Below, piece after piece: positions 16,814 to 25,717 of a stretch of 64,000 nucleotides of DNA. The translations under genes were made by a program, and so were the position numbers. Source of the stretch: an uncultured Desulfobacterales bacterium. Its GTDB lineage: Bacteria > Desulfobacterota > Desulfobulbia > Desulfobulbales > Desulfocapsaceae. The stretch covers positions 78,810-142,809 of the forward strand of contig CALGIJ010000018.1 in NCBI GenBank assembly GCA_937915545.1. Reading direction: 5' to 3'. Numbering within the stretch: the first letter of the stretch is position 1; each line of letters opens with the position of its first letter. Below the pieces are notes generated by a model that saw only the letters and a program-made list of their open reading frames with translations, made no database searches and was not told the origin of the DNA.

Positions 16814-17386
16814 ATGGGAAAAAGTCAATTGGCAGTAAGCAGTGTGTTGTCTTTGAGCATGATTCTCATCTTTTGTGTGTTTTCCCCTGCACATGGCGTT
16901 GAGGTCGAAAAAGGAAAAATTCCAGGGGAGCATCTGGCTCCCGCTTTTAAGAAACTCCCTTGGGGCGTTCAGGTGTGGGACGAGCAGGAGGCCATCGACG
17001 CCTTGACCAAAGAAGAGAAGGTCCTTTGGGTTGATACACGGCCGGAAAGTTTTTTTAAGGCGGGAACTGTTCGGGGTGCCGTGTTGCATGTTTACGATAA
17101 AAAAGGTTCTCAAGAAAACACGCTCACGGCTGCAGCCCTATCTGATTCACTGCAGCGCCAGGCAGCCGGCCCGGATGGCACGGTGGCCTTTTTCTGCCAG
17201 GGGCCGGAGTGCCACCGAAGTTACAACGCCACTTACGTCGCGGTGAGCGAATGGGGGTATAAACCAGAAAAAATTATCTGGTTCCGAGCAGGCTACCCGT
17301 TGCTCCTCAAAGCCATCAAAGATGACGCTAAGACTAAGAGAAAAGCCAAAAAACTGGTCAGCGACGAAGCGTTGAACAGCTTGTAA
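16814..17386 (+). CDS. Periplasmic rhodanese-domain protein
   Basis: A 190-residue exported protein. GAGGAGGG lies five bases before the ATG. A signal peptide (basic MGKSQ, hydrophobic SLSMILIFCVF, then PAHG) ends near residue 33. The rhodanese domain includes VLWVDTRPESFFKAGTVRGAVL (CDC25-like DxR block), and the active-site loop begins with Cys in FFCQGPECHRSY. Single-domain rhodaneses transfer sulfane sulfur or sense redox or oxyanions. A second Cys in the loop (CQGPEC) could allow a disulfide. Lower GC than flanking genes and close spacing (42 bases) to the chemoreceptor suggest a shared operon and possibly recent acquisition. Confidence 0.85.
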   Translation: MGKSQLAVSSVLSLSMILIFCVFSPAHGVEVEKGKIPGEHLAPAFKKLPWGVQVWDEQEAIDALTKEEKVLWVDTRPESFFKAGTVRGAVLHVYDKKGSQENTLTAAALSDSLQRQAAGPDGTVAFFCQGPECHRSYNATYVAVSEWGYKPEKIIWFRAGYPLLLKAIKDDAKTKRKAKKLVSDEALNSL

Positions 17387-17428
17387 GATGCATGCCCGCT
17401 CAGCCAACCATTGAAGTTGTGAGGCATT

Positions 17429-19456
17429 ATGAAAAACCGTGCCGGGTTTGGGTTACAGCACAAAATCATCGGTCTGGTGTCCTTTCCGGTGGTCTTGCTT
17501 TCATTGGTGTTCCTGACGGTCTATATGCACAATTCGGCAGCTCTGACTGTGGCCAGAAATAAGGCTGTCACCGAGACTACCAATATAGCCCTCCAATCGA
17601 CCTTAACGGCTTTACAGGCAAAAATGGAACGGCTGGCTATGACCGTTCTCAACACCAACGAACTTGCGGTATTCTTGGTGTCACCCGACTCGAAGGACAA
17701 GGAAAAGGCTGTTCTCAATGGCCTTTTCCTTTCCTTAAAGACTGAACGGGTGGCCCGCTATACCCTCTATAACGCCGAATTGCAGCCAATCCTCCAACAT
17801 ATCCAAGGGACTGTCCCACGCAATGGCAAGCCGTCGGGGTCGGTACAGGCAAGTTTTCAAGAAGCGGCAAAGGACTTGCTGCCGCACTTTTATTTCCGGG
17901 GATCGGAAGGCGAACAATCATTTCCAATCGAATATTGTATCTGTCTGGCGGTGACCAATGATGAGGACCGTAATGTCGGCTATGTCGAGCTGGCCATGGA
18001 TAGCGGTCATTTGGTAGAGACTTTATCATCGCTGGTTGGTGGTGTTGTGGTGCTCTATGACGACAAAAACAGATTGATTACTTCGGCGAGCGATATACAA
18101 ACAGCTTCCTTGCTGCGACAGGAGCTTGCACAGCAAGGGGTGGATGAGATGCACACTTTGATCGCGTCAACATCTGAAGTTCTTGCGGTCGATGGCGTGC
18201 CCTTGTTTGGCGCTGCCAAGGAAGCTGTGGGGCGATTGCTGGTGGTTTCGGACGCCACCGCGGCAGCCAGAGCTCGAACGCGCAGTTATTGGGTGGCAGG
18301 GGGGTCTTCTGTGTTCATCGTCCTGCTGTCGATGACCGTTGCTATCCTCCTCACCCGCCGCAGCATTGTTCGCCCTATTCATGATGTAATCGATTTTGCA
18401 AAGAATCTTGCACGGGGAGACGTTTCTGAGGGGTTGGTGACTGCTGCCAAGGGCGAAATAGGTACCATGGCCTTGGCTCTCAACACTATGATGCACCATA
18501 TCCGCCTGAGATCGGAACAGGCACGGACTATTGCCGACGGGAATCTCAAAATCGCTATAACCGTCGAGGACGACCGAGATGTGCTCGGGTTGGCCTTGCA
18601 GTCGATTGTTACCAATCTTGGTGCGATTTTGAGGGTAATTCGCGCCAATGCCGAAGCTCTCGGCGGCACTGCCCACACTATTTCAAATCTATCAATTGGT
18701 TTGCGTCAGTCATCCTCGTCCATCGAATTGCGGGCTGGAGATCTGCAGCGCTCTTTGGCGGCAGTTTTGGCGATGATGGAACAAATCAACAACGCAACCG
18801 AAGAGTTGAGCCTGTCAATTAAGGAGATTGCGCGAACCGGAGAACGCACCAACTCCATCACCAATGAGACGCGGGGCCACGCCGATGCCGCTTCTGTCGT
18901 TATCGACAAACTGGAAAAGGCGGTAGGGTCGATTAGGCAGGCGAATCAGAGCATTAGCGATTTCGCCGATCAGACCAATCTGCTGGCTCTCAATGCCACC
19001 ATCGAAGCGGCAAGGGCGGGAGACGCCGGTAAAGGGTTTGCCGTGGTCGCCACTGAGGTCAAGGCTTTGGCCAGTCAGAGCATGCACACCGCCAAAATGG
19101 TGAGCAACGATATCGGACTCATATCGAGATTCACCGGCGATGCGGTTGAGGCCACACAGCAGATTTTTGTGGCTACCGATGCCGCTACCACAGCCACAGC
19201 AACCATCGCCTCGGCCGTGGAGGAGCAGGCGGTCATGGCGGGGGAGATTGCCAAAAACGTCGCAGCGGTCTTTTCAAGCACATCGGGCTGCTCGCAAAGT
19301 CTCGAAGAAATTGATCAGGCAGTGGTCGGCAACAGCCAGACGGTGGAGAGTCTCGATACCTTTGCTAGACAGTTGTCGACAATTGCTGACCACTTGCAAG
19401 AGACTATCAAGCGCTTTGCCCTGCACAAAGCAGGTGGAACGGCTGTTGGAGCGTAG
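17429..19456 (+). CDS. Methyl-accepting chemotaxis protein (lower-GC)
   Basis: A 675-residue transmembrane chemoreceptor. A first membrane span (IIGLVSFPVVLLSLVFLTVYM) is followed by a periplasmic sensing region of about 250 residues. A second span (VFIVLLSMTVAILLT, about 295) leads to a HAMP domain and a coiled-coil signalling domain. The signalling domain has the highly conserved hairpin tip (TNLLALNATIEAARAGDAGKGFAVVA). The tip binds CheA/CheW. GC content is visibly lower than in the other two chemoreceptors of the window. It follows the periplasmic rhodanese gene by 42 bases, so the rhodanese could supply or modify the sensed sulfur compound; this is inference. Confidence 0.93.
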   Translation: MKNRAGFGLQHKIIGLVSFPVVLLSLVFLTVYMHNSAALTVARNKAVTETTNIALQSTLTALQAKMERLAMTVLNTNELAVFLVSPDSKDKEKAVLNGLFLSLKTERVARYTLYNAELQPILQHIQGTVPRNGKPSGSVQASFQEAAKDLLPHFYFRGSEGEQSFPIEYCICLAVTNDEDRNVGYVELAMDSGHLVETLSSLVGGVVVLYDDKNRLITSASDIQTASLLRQELAQQGVDEMHTLIASTSEVLAVDGVPLFGAAKEAVGRLLVVSDATAAARARTRSYWVAGGSSVFIVLLSMTVAILLTRRSIVRPIHDVIDFAKNLARGDVSEGLVTAAKGEIGTMALALNTMMHHIRLRSEQARTIADGNLKIAITVEDDRDVLGLALQSIVTNLGAILRVIRANAEALGGTAHTISNLSIGLRQSSSSIELRAGDLQRSLAAVLAMMEQINNATEELSLSIKEIARTGERTNSITNETRGHADAASVVIDKLEKAVGSIRQANQSISDFADQTNLLALNATIEAARAGDAGKGFAVVATEVKALASQSMHTAKMVSNDIGLISRFTGDAVEATQQIFVATDAATTATATIASAVEEQAVMAGEIAKNVAAVFSSTSGCSQSLEEIDQAVVGNSQTVESLDTFARQLSTIADHLQETIKRFALHKAGGTAVGA

Positions 19457-19476
19457 CTCTTCCCTTAAGCAAGCCT

Positions 19477-19758
19477 TTATTGCGGCAGGCGATAATCCCT
19501 GCCGGCAAACTGGATGTCTTTTGCAGTGGGTGACATCGGCGCCACCGCATGGACGCCGCCGCAGGAGGGGCAACTGCCGAGATAGGTGCGCAGCAGGAAT
19601 GGCTGGCCGCAGCCCTGGCACTGGGTGGTGAGCGGCCCTTGCAGAATCTCCTGATCGCGAATGGCGCCGTCGTGCGCCTGATAGACGAACTCCACCAGAT
19701 CGCGGCCCTTGGAGAAGGGGCCGGCGCCACTGCCGCATCCGCATCCACACTGAGACAT
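19477..19758 (-). CDS. Small Cys-rich zinc-ribbon-like protein
   Basis: A 93-residue soluble protein, not assigned to a named family. It starts MSQCGCGCGSG, and later has CQGCG and CPSCGG, two CxxC pairs about 16 residues apart that form a plausible zinc ribbon. The middle has DLVEFVYQAHDG. The ATG at 19758 follows GGAGG at good spacing; the frame extends ten codons upstream without a better site. It converges on the chemoreceptor gene (20-base gap) and diverges from the acyl-CoA synthetase, sharing the intergenic FNR-like dyad. Confidence 0.75.
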   Translation of the reverse strand: MSQCGCGCGSGAGPFSKGRDLVEFVYQAHDGAIRDQEILQGPLTTQCQGCGQPFLLRTYLGSCPSCGGVHAVAPMSPTAKDIQFAGRDYRLPQ

Positions 19759-19854
19759 GGTGACCTCCATAAGATTTTTTGTTAACATTGGCGCGCTGTT
19801 CAGTTATGGCGCGCACTGTGTCCCCGGTTATACCCGGAAGAGGCGGTTGCAGCT

Positions 19855-19868
19855 TTGATCAAGGTCAA
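19855..19868. promoter_or_regulatory. FNR/CRP-superfamily-like dyad
   Basis: TTGATCAAGGTCAA matches the FNR-type pattern TTGAT-n4-ATCAA at nine of ten positions. It lies 97 bases before the zinc-ribbon start and 74 bases before the acyl-CoA synthetase start. An FNR- or HcpR-like regulator could control either gene. No such regulator is encoded in the window. Confidence 0.5.
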
Positions 19869-19941
19869 AAAACAAGAATCATTGCCAGAAACCACCAGAT
19901 CGCCACTTGCAGATGGCCTGGACCCGGGTAAGGAGAACACC

Positions 19942-22071
19942 ATGTCGGCAAGATTGATGGATTTCCGCGAGAGCGCCGCGATGCTCGGCCGCTATGGCAT
20001 AGTCGCCCTGGGACGTCAGGTGCATTCCCTCGAGGAAGCGGAGGACTATGCCGCGGAATGTGGCTATCCGCTGGCGGTTAAGGCAGTGTCGCCGGCCATC
20101 GTCCATAAATCCGACGCCGGCGCGGTCTTCCTCAACATCGCCGGCAGAGAGCAGCTGCGCCGCGCCTTGCGCGCTGTGGATGCCAAGGTTGGCGGGTTTT
20201 CCCGGGAGGCCGGGGTGGGCGCTCTGCTGCAGAAGATGGCCGGCAAGGGCTTCGAACTGCTCCTCGGCGCGAAACAGGACCCGGGCTTCGGGCCGGTGAC
20301 CATGGTCGGCATGGGCGGCATTATGGTGGAGCTCTTCGAGGACGCCGCCATGGGCATCGGCGTGCTGAACCGTCGCGATGTCGAGAGGATGCTCACCAAG
20401 ACCCGCGCCGGGCGGGTGCTGGCCGGCTTCAGGGGCCAGCGCTACGACCGCGATGCGGTCATCGACCTGGCGCTGGGCGTCTCCAGGCTGATGGCCGAGA
20501 ACAGGGAGATCCGCGAGCTCGACCTCAATCCGGTCATCGTCCATGAAAAGGGCTGTTCCATCGTCGATGCCCGGCTGATCTGCGACATCACCGTGGCCAA
20601 GCCGGCGGGCGAGGAAATCGAGGAGTGGAGGAAGGCCAGCCTGGCGGCTATCTTCAACGCCAGGTCGGTGGCGGTGATTGGCGCCTCGCGACCCGGCACC
20701 CAGGGCGGGGTCATTCTCAAAAACTGTATGCGCATCAAGCGCCTCTACCCGGTGCACCCCAGCCTGCCGAGCATCCATGGGCGGCGTTGCTACCGTTCGC
20801 TGGGCGAGTTGCCGGAAGTCCCCGAAGTCGGCGTCTTCGCCGTCAATTCGGAGCGTACCGTGGCCATCTTCCGCGAGTTCTGCGAGCTCGGCGGCAAGGG
20901 GGCGATCATCTTCAGCGACGGTTTCGCCGAGATGGGCCGGGCCGACCTCGAGGAGCAGTTGATCGCCATCGGCGAACAGCATAAGGTCGCCTTTATCGGC
21001 CCCAACTGCATGGGCGTGATCAACACCTTCACCGGCCTCAATACCAACTATATTCCCGAGCAGCGCTCGGTCCCCCCGGCCAGGCCCAACCGCGTCGGGG
21101 TCATTTCGCAGAGTGGCGGCATCGGCCTCGAACTGCTCGAGATGTTCAGTGCCGACAACCAGAACCTCGGCAAGTGGGTGTCCATCGGCAACGCTTCCAG
21201 CGTCGGCGTGCCGGAACTGCTCGCCCATATGGGTGAGGACCCGCGCATCAAGATCATCGCCATCTACCTCGAGGGGGTTGCCGACGGTCTCAAGCTGATG
21301 AAGATCGGCCGCGAGGTCGCGCGGAGGAAGCCGATCCTCATCATCAAGGGCGGCAGCGGCGGTGGCGCCGAGGCCACCCTGTCCCATACCGCTTCCCTGG
21401 CCGGCAGCCACCAGGCTTTCAAGGCCTGCTGCGAACAGGCCGGTTTCTATCTGGTCGAGGAACTCACCGAAGACCCGAAGATCATGGTCAACGTGCTGTC
21501 CATTCTCACCAGTCAGCCGAAGACCACCGGCGATCGCGTTGCCGTGGTCAGCGTCGGTGGCGGCGCCGGCATCCTCCTCGCCGACCAGGTCACCGAGGAG
21601 GGCATGACCCTGGCCCAGTTCGCCCCGGAAACGAGGTCGCGCCTGAAGGCCCTTATCGAAAAGACCCTCAAGCCGGAGCAGGCTCCTCTCAAGGAGACTA
21701 TCCTGCGCAATGTCGGCAACAACCCCATCGACCTCTTCGGCAACTGCGATGACGACCGGCTGCTGGAGTCGTTGCGCATCATCGACCAGGACCCCAACAC
21801 CGACGTGATCGTCGCCGCCATTTACCTGCAGGTGCCGCTGCTCTCCGAGTATCTCCCCGAGCGCCTGGTGGAACTGAAGGAAGAGCTCAGCAAGCCGCTG
21901 ATCATCTCGCCGCGCGGCTTTTCCTCCTATGTCGGCCGCTGCCGCGCCTACATGGCGGGGAGAAAGCTGCATACCTATACCGTGCCGATGATGAAGCCGC
22001 TGAGCATCGCCATCAGGATCTGGCAGAAGTACAACCGCTCCTTTCTCGAGGAGGGCAGGGGAGGCCGCTAG
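19942..22071 (+). CDS. ADP-forming acetate/acyl-CoA ligase (fused alpha/beta subunits)
   Basis: A 709-residue enzyme of the nucleoside-diphosphate-forming acyl-CoA synthetase family, interconverting acyl-CoA, ADP and Pi with acid, CoA and ATP. The order is an ATP-grasp beta-type domain first (1-220; LAVKAVSPAIVHKSDAGAV, GVGALLQKM), then the CoA-binding domain (about 230-330; VAVIGASRPG), then succinyl-CoA-ligase-like domains. The phosphorylated histidine is H482 in LSHTASLAGS. The beta-alpha order is the reverse of many single-chain synthetases. AAGGAG precedes the ATG at 19942. The role is likely energy conservation from acyl-CoA, or acetate activation. An FNR-like dyad lies upstream. Confidence 0.9.
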   Translation: MSARLMDFRESAAMLGRYGIVALGRQVHSLEEAEDYAAECGYPLAVKAVSPAIVHKSDAGAVFLNIAGREQLRRALRAVDAKVGGFSREAGVGALLQKMAGKGFELLLGAKQDPGFGPVTMVGMGGIMVELFEDAAMGIGVLNRRDVERMLTKTRAGRVLAGFRGQRYDRDAVIDLALGVSRLMAENREIRELDLNPVIVHEKGCSIVDARLICDITVAKPAGEEIEEWRKASLAAIFNARSVAVIGASRPGTQGGVILKNCMRIKRLYPVHPSLPSIHGRRCYRSLGELPEVPEVGVFAVNSERTVAIFREFCELGGKGAIIFSDGFAEMGRADLEEQLIAIGEQHKVAFIGPNCMGVINTFTGLNTNYIPEQRSVPPARPNRVGVISQSGGIGLELLEMFSADNQNLGKWVSIGNASSVGVPELLAHMGEDPRIKIIAIYLEGVADGLKLMKIGREVARRKPILIIKGGSGGGAEATLSHTASLAGSHQAFKACCEQAGFYLVEELTEDPKIMVNVLSILTSQPKTTGDRVAVVSVGGGAGILLADQVTEEGMTLAQFAPETRSRLKALIEKTLKPEQAPLKETILRNVGNNPIDLFGNCDDDRLLESLRIIDQDPNTDVIVAAIYLQVPLLSEYLPERLVELKEELSKPLIISPRGFSSYVGRCRAYMAGRKLHTYTVPMMKPLSIAIRIWQKYNRSFLEEGRGGR

Positions 22072-22947
22072 GACGGCGAGGTGCCGCAGGCGCTGGCTGT
22101 TTCCGTGGAACTGGTTCATGCCGCCTGAGGTCGTGGCGTTGAAGAACCGCCTTCATGCGGTGGTTGCTGGACCACGATGGCTGTCGATCTTGCCCTTCGA
22201 GAACCGGCTGCCATCCTTGGGGAGGTGTCCTCGCCGCCGTGGTGTTGCGGGAGAACGTTGCCGGTCGCAGGTGGCAAGTATCGGCGCGCCGGGTGCTCTG
22301 TTGTGGTTGGAGCCCGGCGATCGCAAACTTTGCACTGCGAATTCCTGTGCGGCAGGTGCTGCTTGACAAGACAGTCCAGCCGAATACAAAAAAGGTACTC
22401 CTTCGTTCGCGCAAAGCCCTGCAGAGGGATGATGGTGGACAGTTACGGCAAACCTATCCTTTTGCATACATGGAGTCGATGGCGTTTTTCTGCCTCGCTG
22501 CCGACCTCCGCGCAGCATATTTGGGGATAATCGCCTTTTTGATTGTGCCTTTCAGCAATTCTCCACCATGCATGTGTTCATTGCAGCAGACATCCCGCCT
22601 TTTTGCGTTGATTGGCAAGGGCCGTCAAGCGATGCTGTTCTCTCCTGATCCTCTCCGAATACCACACTGTCCTGCTCGCTCTCGCCATGGATAAGTGATG
22701 CTTTTGTCGGGAAAACTCCGTAAAAACACATTGAAGTCAAACCTATGGGAGGCGTCGGGCGACAGTTTTGTCTTTGGCTGCCCTTTGCCCTCTGATGCTG
22801 TAGCCCCTGTTTTGTGCGCAGTCCTCTTGCCTTGCCCGATGCTGCAGGGACAGGGAAGGAAAGCCTCAAATCCACATGAGAAAAATTCTTGATATGTCAC
22901 TGAGTGGGAATAAGTCATTCCTTGCGTTTTTTTGCAAAAAAAAGGCT

Positions 22948-22977
22948 TTGACAAGCTTGCATGTGTCGGGTAATGAT
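22948..22977 (+). promoter_or_regulatory. Probable promoter of the symporter operon
   Basis: A perfect TTGACA (22948-22953) is followed after 18 bases by AATGAT (22972-22977), a four-of-six -10 match. It sits about 140 bases before the small-subunit gene. The TetR-type palindrome begins nine bases downstream of the -10. Confidence 0.5.
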
Positions 22978-22985
22978 CGTTAATT

Positions 22986-23003
22986 GACCGAGCGCTCGTT
23001 CAT
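22986..23003. promoter_or_regulatory. TetR-family-type operator palindrome
   Basis: TGACCGAGC followed by GCTCGTTCA is an 18-base dyad with eight of nine pairs complementary. The form (TGAnCGAGC mirrored) resembles operators of TetR regulators such as those of fatty-acid metabolism. Its position at the predicted transcription start of the symporter operon fits repression. The cognate regulator is not adjacent. Confidence 0.6.
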
Positions 23004-23114
23004 ATTTCGTTTCAGTTACAGGCAGCACCTCTTTTCCCGATCCGGTATGACCATGGACAGAGGGCGAAGGGCGACGTTTTCCCACTCATCTTTGACCAGG
23101 AGGACCAGACCCCG

Positions 23115-23405
23115 ATGAAAGAACAACTGTACAGGAAGGAAATATGGATAACGATTGTTTTCAGTGTGTTGCTTATGCTGACCGGCCATTGCGCGACGCT
23201 CTTCGTGGCGTTCCCCTTCCTTAAGGGAGGGACGATGTGGGGCTTTCCTGTGGAGTACATCGTCCCGATTCTCATGGGTTGGTTCGGCATGATGGTGGTG
23301 TGCATCGCCATGGCGCTGGTCTGCAACAAGTTCGATGACGATATGGAGGAGTTTGCCAAGAGCCAGGGCCAGACGGTCATGTCCGACAAGACGGGAGGAA
23401 AGTGA
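23115..23405 (+). CDS. Sodium:solute symporter small subunit (DUF4212/DUF485-like)
   Basis: A 96-residue membrane protein with two spans (about 10-33 and 46-70) and a charged C-terminus. AGGAGG precedes the ATG. Size, topology and position one base before a large SSS-family transporter gene match small subunits of two-component solute:sodium symporters. The family's small subunit probably stabilises or targets the large one. Exact family membership is not certain from sequence alone. Confidence 0.75.
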   Translation: MKEQLYRKEIWITIVFSVLLMLTGHCATLFVAFPFLKGGTMWGFPVEYIVPILMGWFGMMVVCIAMALVCNKFDDDMEEFAKSQGQTVMSDKTGGK

Positions 23406-23406
23406 T

Positions 23407-25044
23407 ATGAGCAACGAATTCGCCATCGATAACGTCTGGATCGGCATCATTGTCGTCGCCATTCTTTTCGCCATCTGCTACTTCATCGGCTGGTGGGCCA
23501 GCAAAATGACCACCAGCGAGGAAGACTTCTATGCCGCCGGCTTCAAGATCGGTCCGGTAACCAACGGCCTCTCCATGGCCGCAACCTGGGCGAGCCTTGC
23601 CACTTTCCTCGGCGTTATCGCCCTGATTTCCAAGTTGCAGGTGCCGTTCGTCTACCTGTGGATCCAGTGGGCGATCTCCATCCCTCTGCTCACCCTGCTC
23701 TACGGCACCAGCCTGCGCCGCATGAAGGCCTTCACTCCGGCGACCTTCATCAAGGCCCGCTATGGCAAGGGCGCCACCATCACCATCGTGCTGTGGATGA
23801 TCCTCATCATGATCATGTACGCACTCGGGCAGATGATCGGCCTCGGTCAGGCCTTCGAGATGCTCTTCGGCATTCCCTATAATGTCGCCCTGATCGTCTC
23901 CGGTATCGCCACCGTCGGTTTCATCACCATGGGCGGGATGTACGGTGCCTCCTACAACGCCGCCTTCCAGATGATCATCATGACCGTGGCGATGATCGTC
24001 CCTATGGGCGCGATCATGAAGGCCATGGGCTCCTCCGGATGGTGGTTCCCGCCGCTCGCCTATGGCGACATGGTGCCGGCGATGCTCAAAGTGCTGCCCA
24101 CCTTCTTCGACATGAAGTATGACGTGCGCTGGTACTTCGCCCTCATTCCCGCCTTTACTCTGGGACCGGTGGCCCTGCCCCATCTCGCCATGAGGGTCTT
24201 CACCTCCTCGAGCGTCAAGAACGCCCGCTGGGCGGTGGTATGGTTCGTCCTCTTCCTCGGCCTGCTCTTCGCCGGAACCTATACCAGCGGCTTCGCCGGC
24301 AACTATTTCGTCGCCACCACCGGCAAGACCATCGCCAAGGCCGACCAGACTCTGCTCATCCTCAACGTCTTCTACAACCCCATGTGGGTCGCCGCCTTCG
24401 TCATGGGTGGCGCGCTCGCTGCCGGCCTGTCCACCGTCGGTGGCAACCTCATGGCCATCTCCGGCCTGGTCGGAAACGACCTGCTCGGTATCCTCGCCCC
24501 GAAAATGGAAGCCAAGTCGCGTATTCGTTGGGGCTTCGTCGCCCTCGGCATGGGCGGCGTCATCGCCGTACTGCTTGCCTTCAAACCGCCGAAGTTTCTC
24601 GTCACCAGTATTCTCTGGGCATTCGGCCTGCTGGCTTCTACTGCCACCCCGGGCATTCTCCTCGGCGTGTGGTGGAAAGAGGCCAACAAACTGGCGCTGA
24701 TCGTCTCCGCCAATATCTGCGGCCTGATCTTTATCATCATCTCGCCCCACGTCTTCCCGAGCATCGTCATCGGCAAGGGTGCCACCGCCGCTCTGGGTAT
24801 GTCCGGTGGTCTGGTGACCGTGCCCCTGTCTTTCGCCCTGTTCATTTTCCTGTCGCTGATCTTCAACCGCATGCCGGCATTGTCCGCCTGGGCGCCGAGC
24901 CTCGCCGACAAGCAGGTCATCGATCGTATCCACGGTTGGGGTGACTATGACGAAAACCGCTATAACGGCAAGGTGTGGCCGGTTGTCCTGGCCCTCGTCT
25001 GCCTGCTCATCTCCTTCTGGGGTCTGCAACCCTGGAAATTCTGA
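23407..25044 (+). CDS. Sodium:solute symporter (SSS family), large subunit
   Basis: A 545-residue inner-membrane transporter with about 13 spans. The SSS signature region is visible: FYAAGFKIGPVTNGLSMAAT (about 39-58) and the GGALAAGLSTVGGNLMAISGLVGNDLL block (about 336-362), which carries Na+-site Ser/Thr residues. ActP/MctC-like monocarboxylate or acetate transporters are the closest style. The ATG at 23407 follows the small-subunit stop by one base. Import of acetate or another short carboxylate would fit the acyl-CoA synthetase upstream, but this is inference. Confidence 0.92.
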   Translation: MSNEFAIDNVWIGIIVVAILFAICYFIGWWASKMTTSEEDFYAAGFKIGPVTNGLSMAATWASLATFLGVIALISKLQVPFVYLWIQWAISIPLLTLLYGTSLRRMKAFTPATFIKARYGKGATITIVLWMILIMIMYALGQMIGLGQAFEMLFGIPYNVALIVSGIATVGFITMGGMYGASYNAAFQMIIMTVAMIVPMGAIMKAMGSSGWWFPPLAYGDMVPAMLKVLPTFFDMKYDVRWYFALIPAFTLGPVALPHLAMRVFTSSSVKNARWAVVWFVLFLGLLFAGTYTSGFAGNYFVATTGKTIAKADQTLLILNVFYNPMWVAAFVMGGALAAGLSTVGGNLMAISGLVGNDLLGILAPKMEAKSRIRWGFVALGMGGVIAVLLAFKPPKFLVTSILWAFGLLASTATPGILLGVWWKEANKLALIVSANICGLIFIIISPHVFPSIVIGKGATAALGMSGGLVTVPLSFALFIFLSLIFNRMPALSAWAPSLADKQVIDRIHGWGDYDENRYNGKVWPVVLALVCLLISFWGLQPWKF

Positions 25045-25153
25045 TCGGAGTTGATCCTCGAACACTGGCGAAGGGGGACGGCTGTGCGCCGGCCCCCTTC
25101 GTCGTCTTCCGCCAATCCTTCGCGGCCCCCTGCGGCCTGGTGCTTTCCAGCCA

Positions 25154-25717
25154 ATGAGCTATTTCCACCATATGCTGCGTATTCTCAGCTTCGACGAGGC
25201 GGTGTACCGCGAGGTCATCAGCCACGACAAACGCTCCCTGTTCTATACCCTGGTCAATGTCGCCTTCTTCGGGATCTTCTATGGTCTCTCGGCTCTCTAT
25301 TTCACCAGGTTCCTCACTGATTCCTCGGGCAGCCCCGTCGTCGTCCCCGCCGCCATGCGTTTCACCCTGCTGCTCATGGGCATGTCCATCGCCTTCCTCA
25401 TCCACGGTGGCATGGCGCTCTTTTCCTGGGGGTTTTGTCGCGGTTTCGGCGGTTCGACGCTCTTCCTCCCCATCTACCTGGCTCTGGGCATGGCCTGGAT
25501 AGCCTTCTGGCCTCTGGCGCCGTTCCTTGCCGCCCTGCAGGTCAAGCAGACCGGCAATGTCTTTCTGCCGACGCTTGCTGCCGCAGCGGCCTTTGCCCTG
25601 GCGGTGGTCTTCCGCGCCCTCAAGTCGGCTTCTGGGCTGTCGACCCTGCGCATGCTGCTCACCCTGGTGGTGATCATCGTCTATATCTGCTGTTTCCTGT
25701 ATCTCTGGGTGGGCTAA
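25154..25717 (+). CDS. Yip1-like membrane protein
   Basis: A 187-residue protein with five hydrophobic segments. An N-terminal soluble part (MSYFHHMLRILSFDEAVYREV) resembles the amphipathic lead of Yip1-domain proteins, followed by regularly spaced spans. The function of bacterial Yip1-like proteins is unknown. It follows the symporter by 109 bases on the same strand and may belong to the same transcript. Assignment rests on topology and the opening sequence. Confidence 0.6.
   Translation: MSYFHHMLRILSFDEAVYREVISHDKRSLFYTLVNVAFFGIFYGLSALYFTRFLTDSSGSPVVVPAAMRFTLLLMGMSIAFLIHGGMALFSWGFCRGFGGSTLFLPIYLALGMAWIAFWPLAPFLAALQVKQTGNVFLPTLAAAAAFALAVVFRALKSASGLSTLRMLLTLVVIIVYICCFLYLWVG

Larger units (their letters stand above)
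22072..23114. other. Long intergenic region without supported gene
   Basis: About one kilobase without a credible gene on either strand. Open frames here lack ribosome-binding sites and family-like patterns. From about 22340 the composition becomes AT-richer. The right end holds a probable promoter (22948-22977) and a TetR-type palindrome (22986-23003). The rest could be decayed sequence or a long leader. Confidence 0.55.

Noticed and set aside
22155..22694. Plus-strand open frame of 179 codons in the long intergenic region
   Set aside because: Composition is Arg/Cys-rich and random, without ribosome-binding site or family-like motif.
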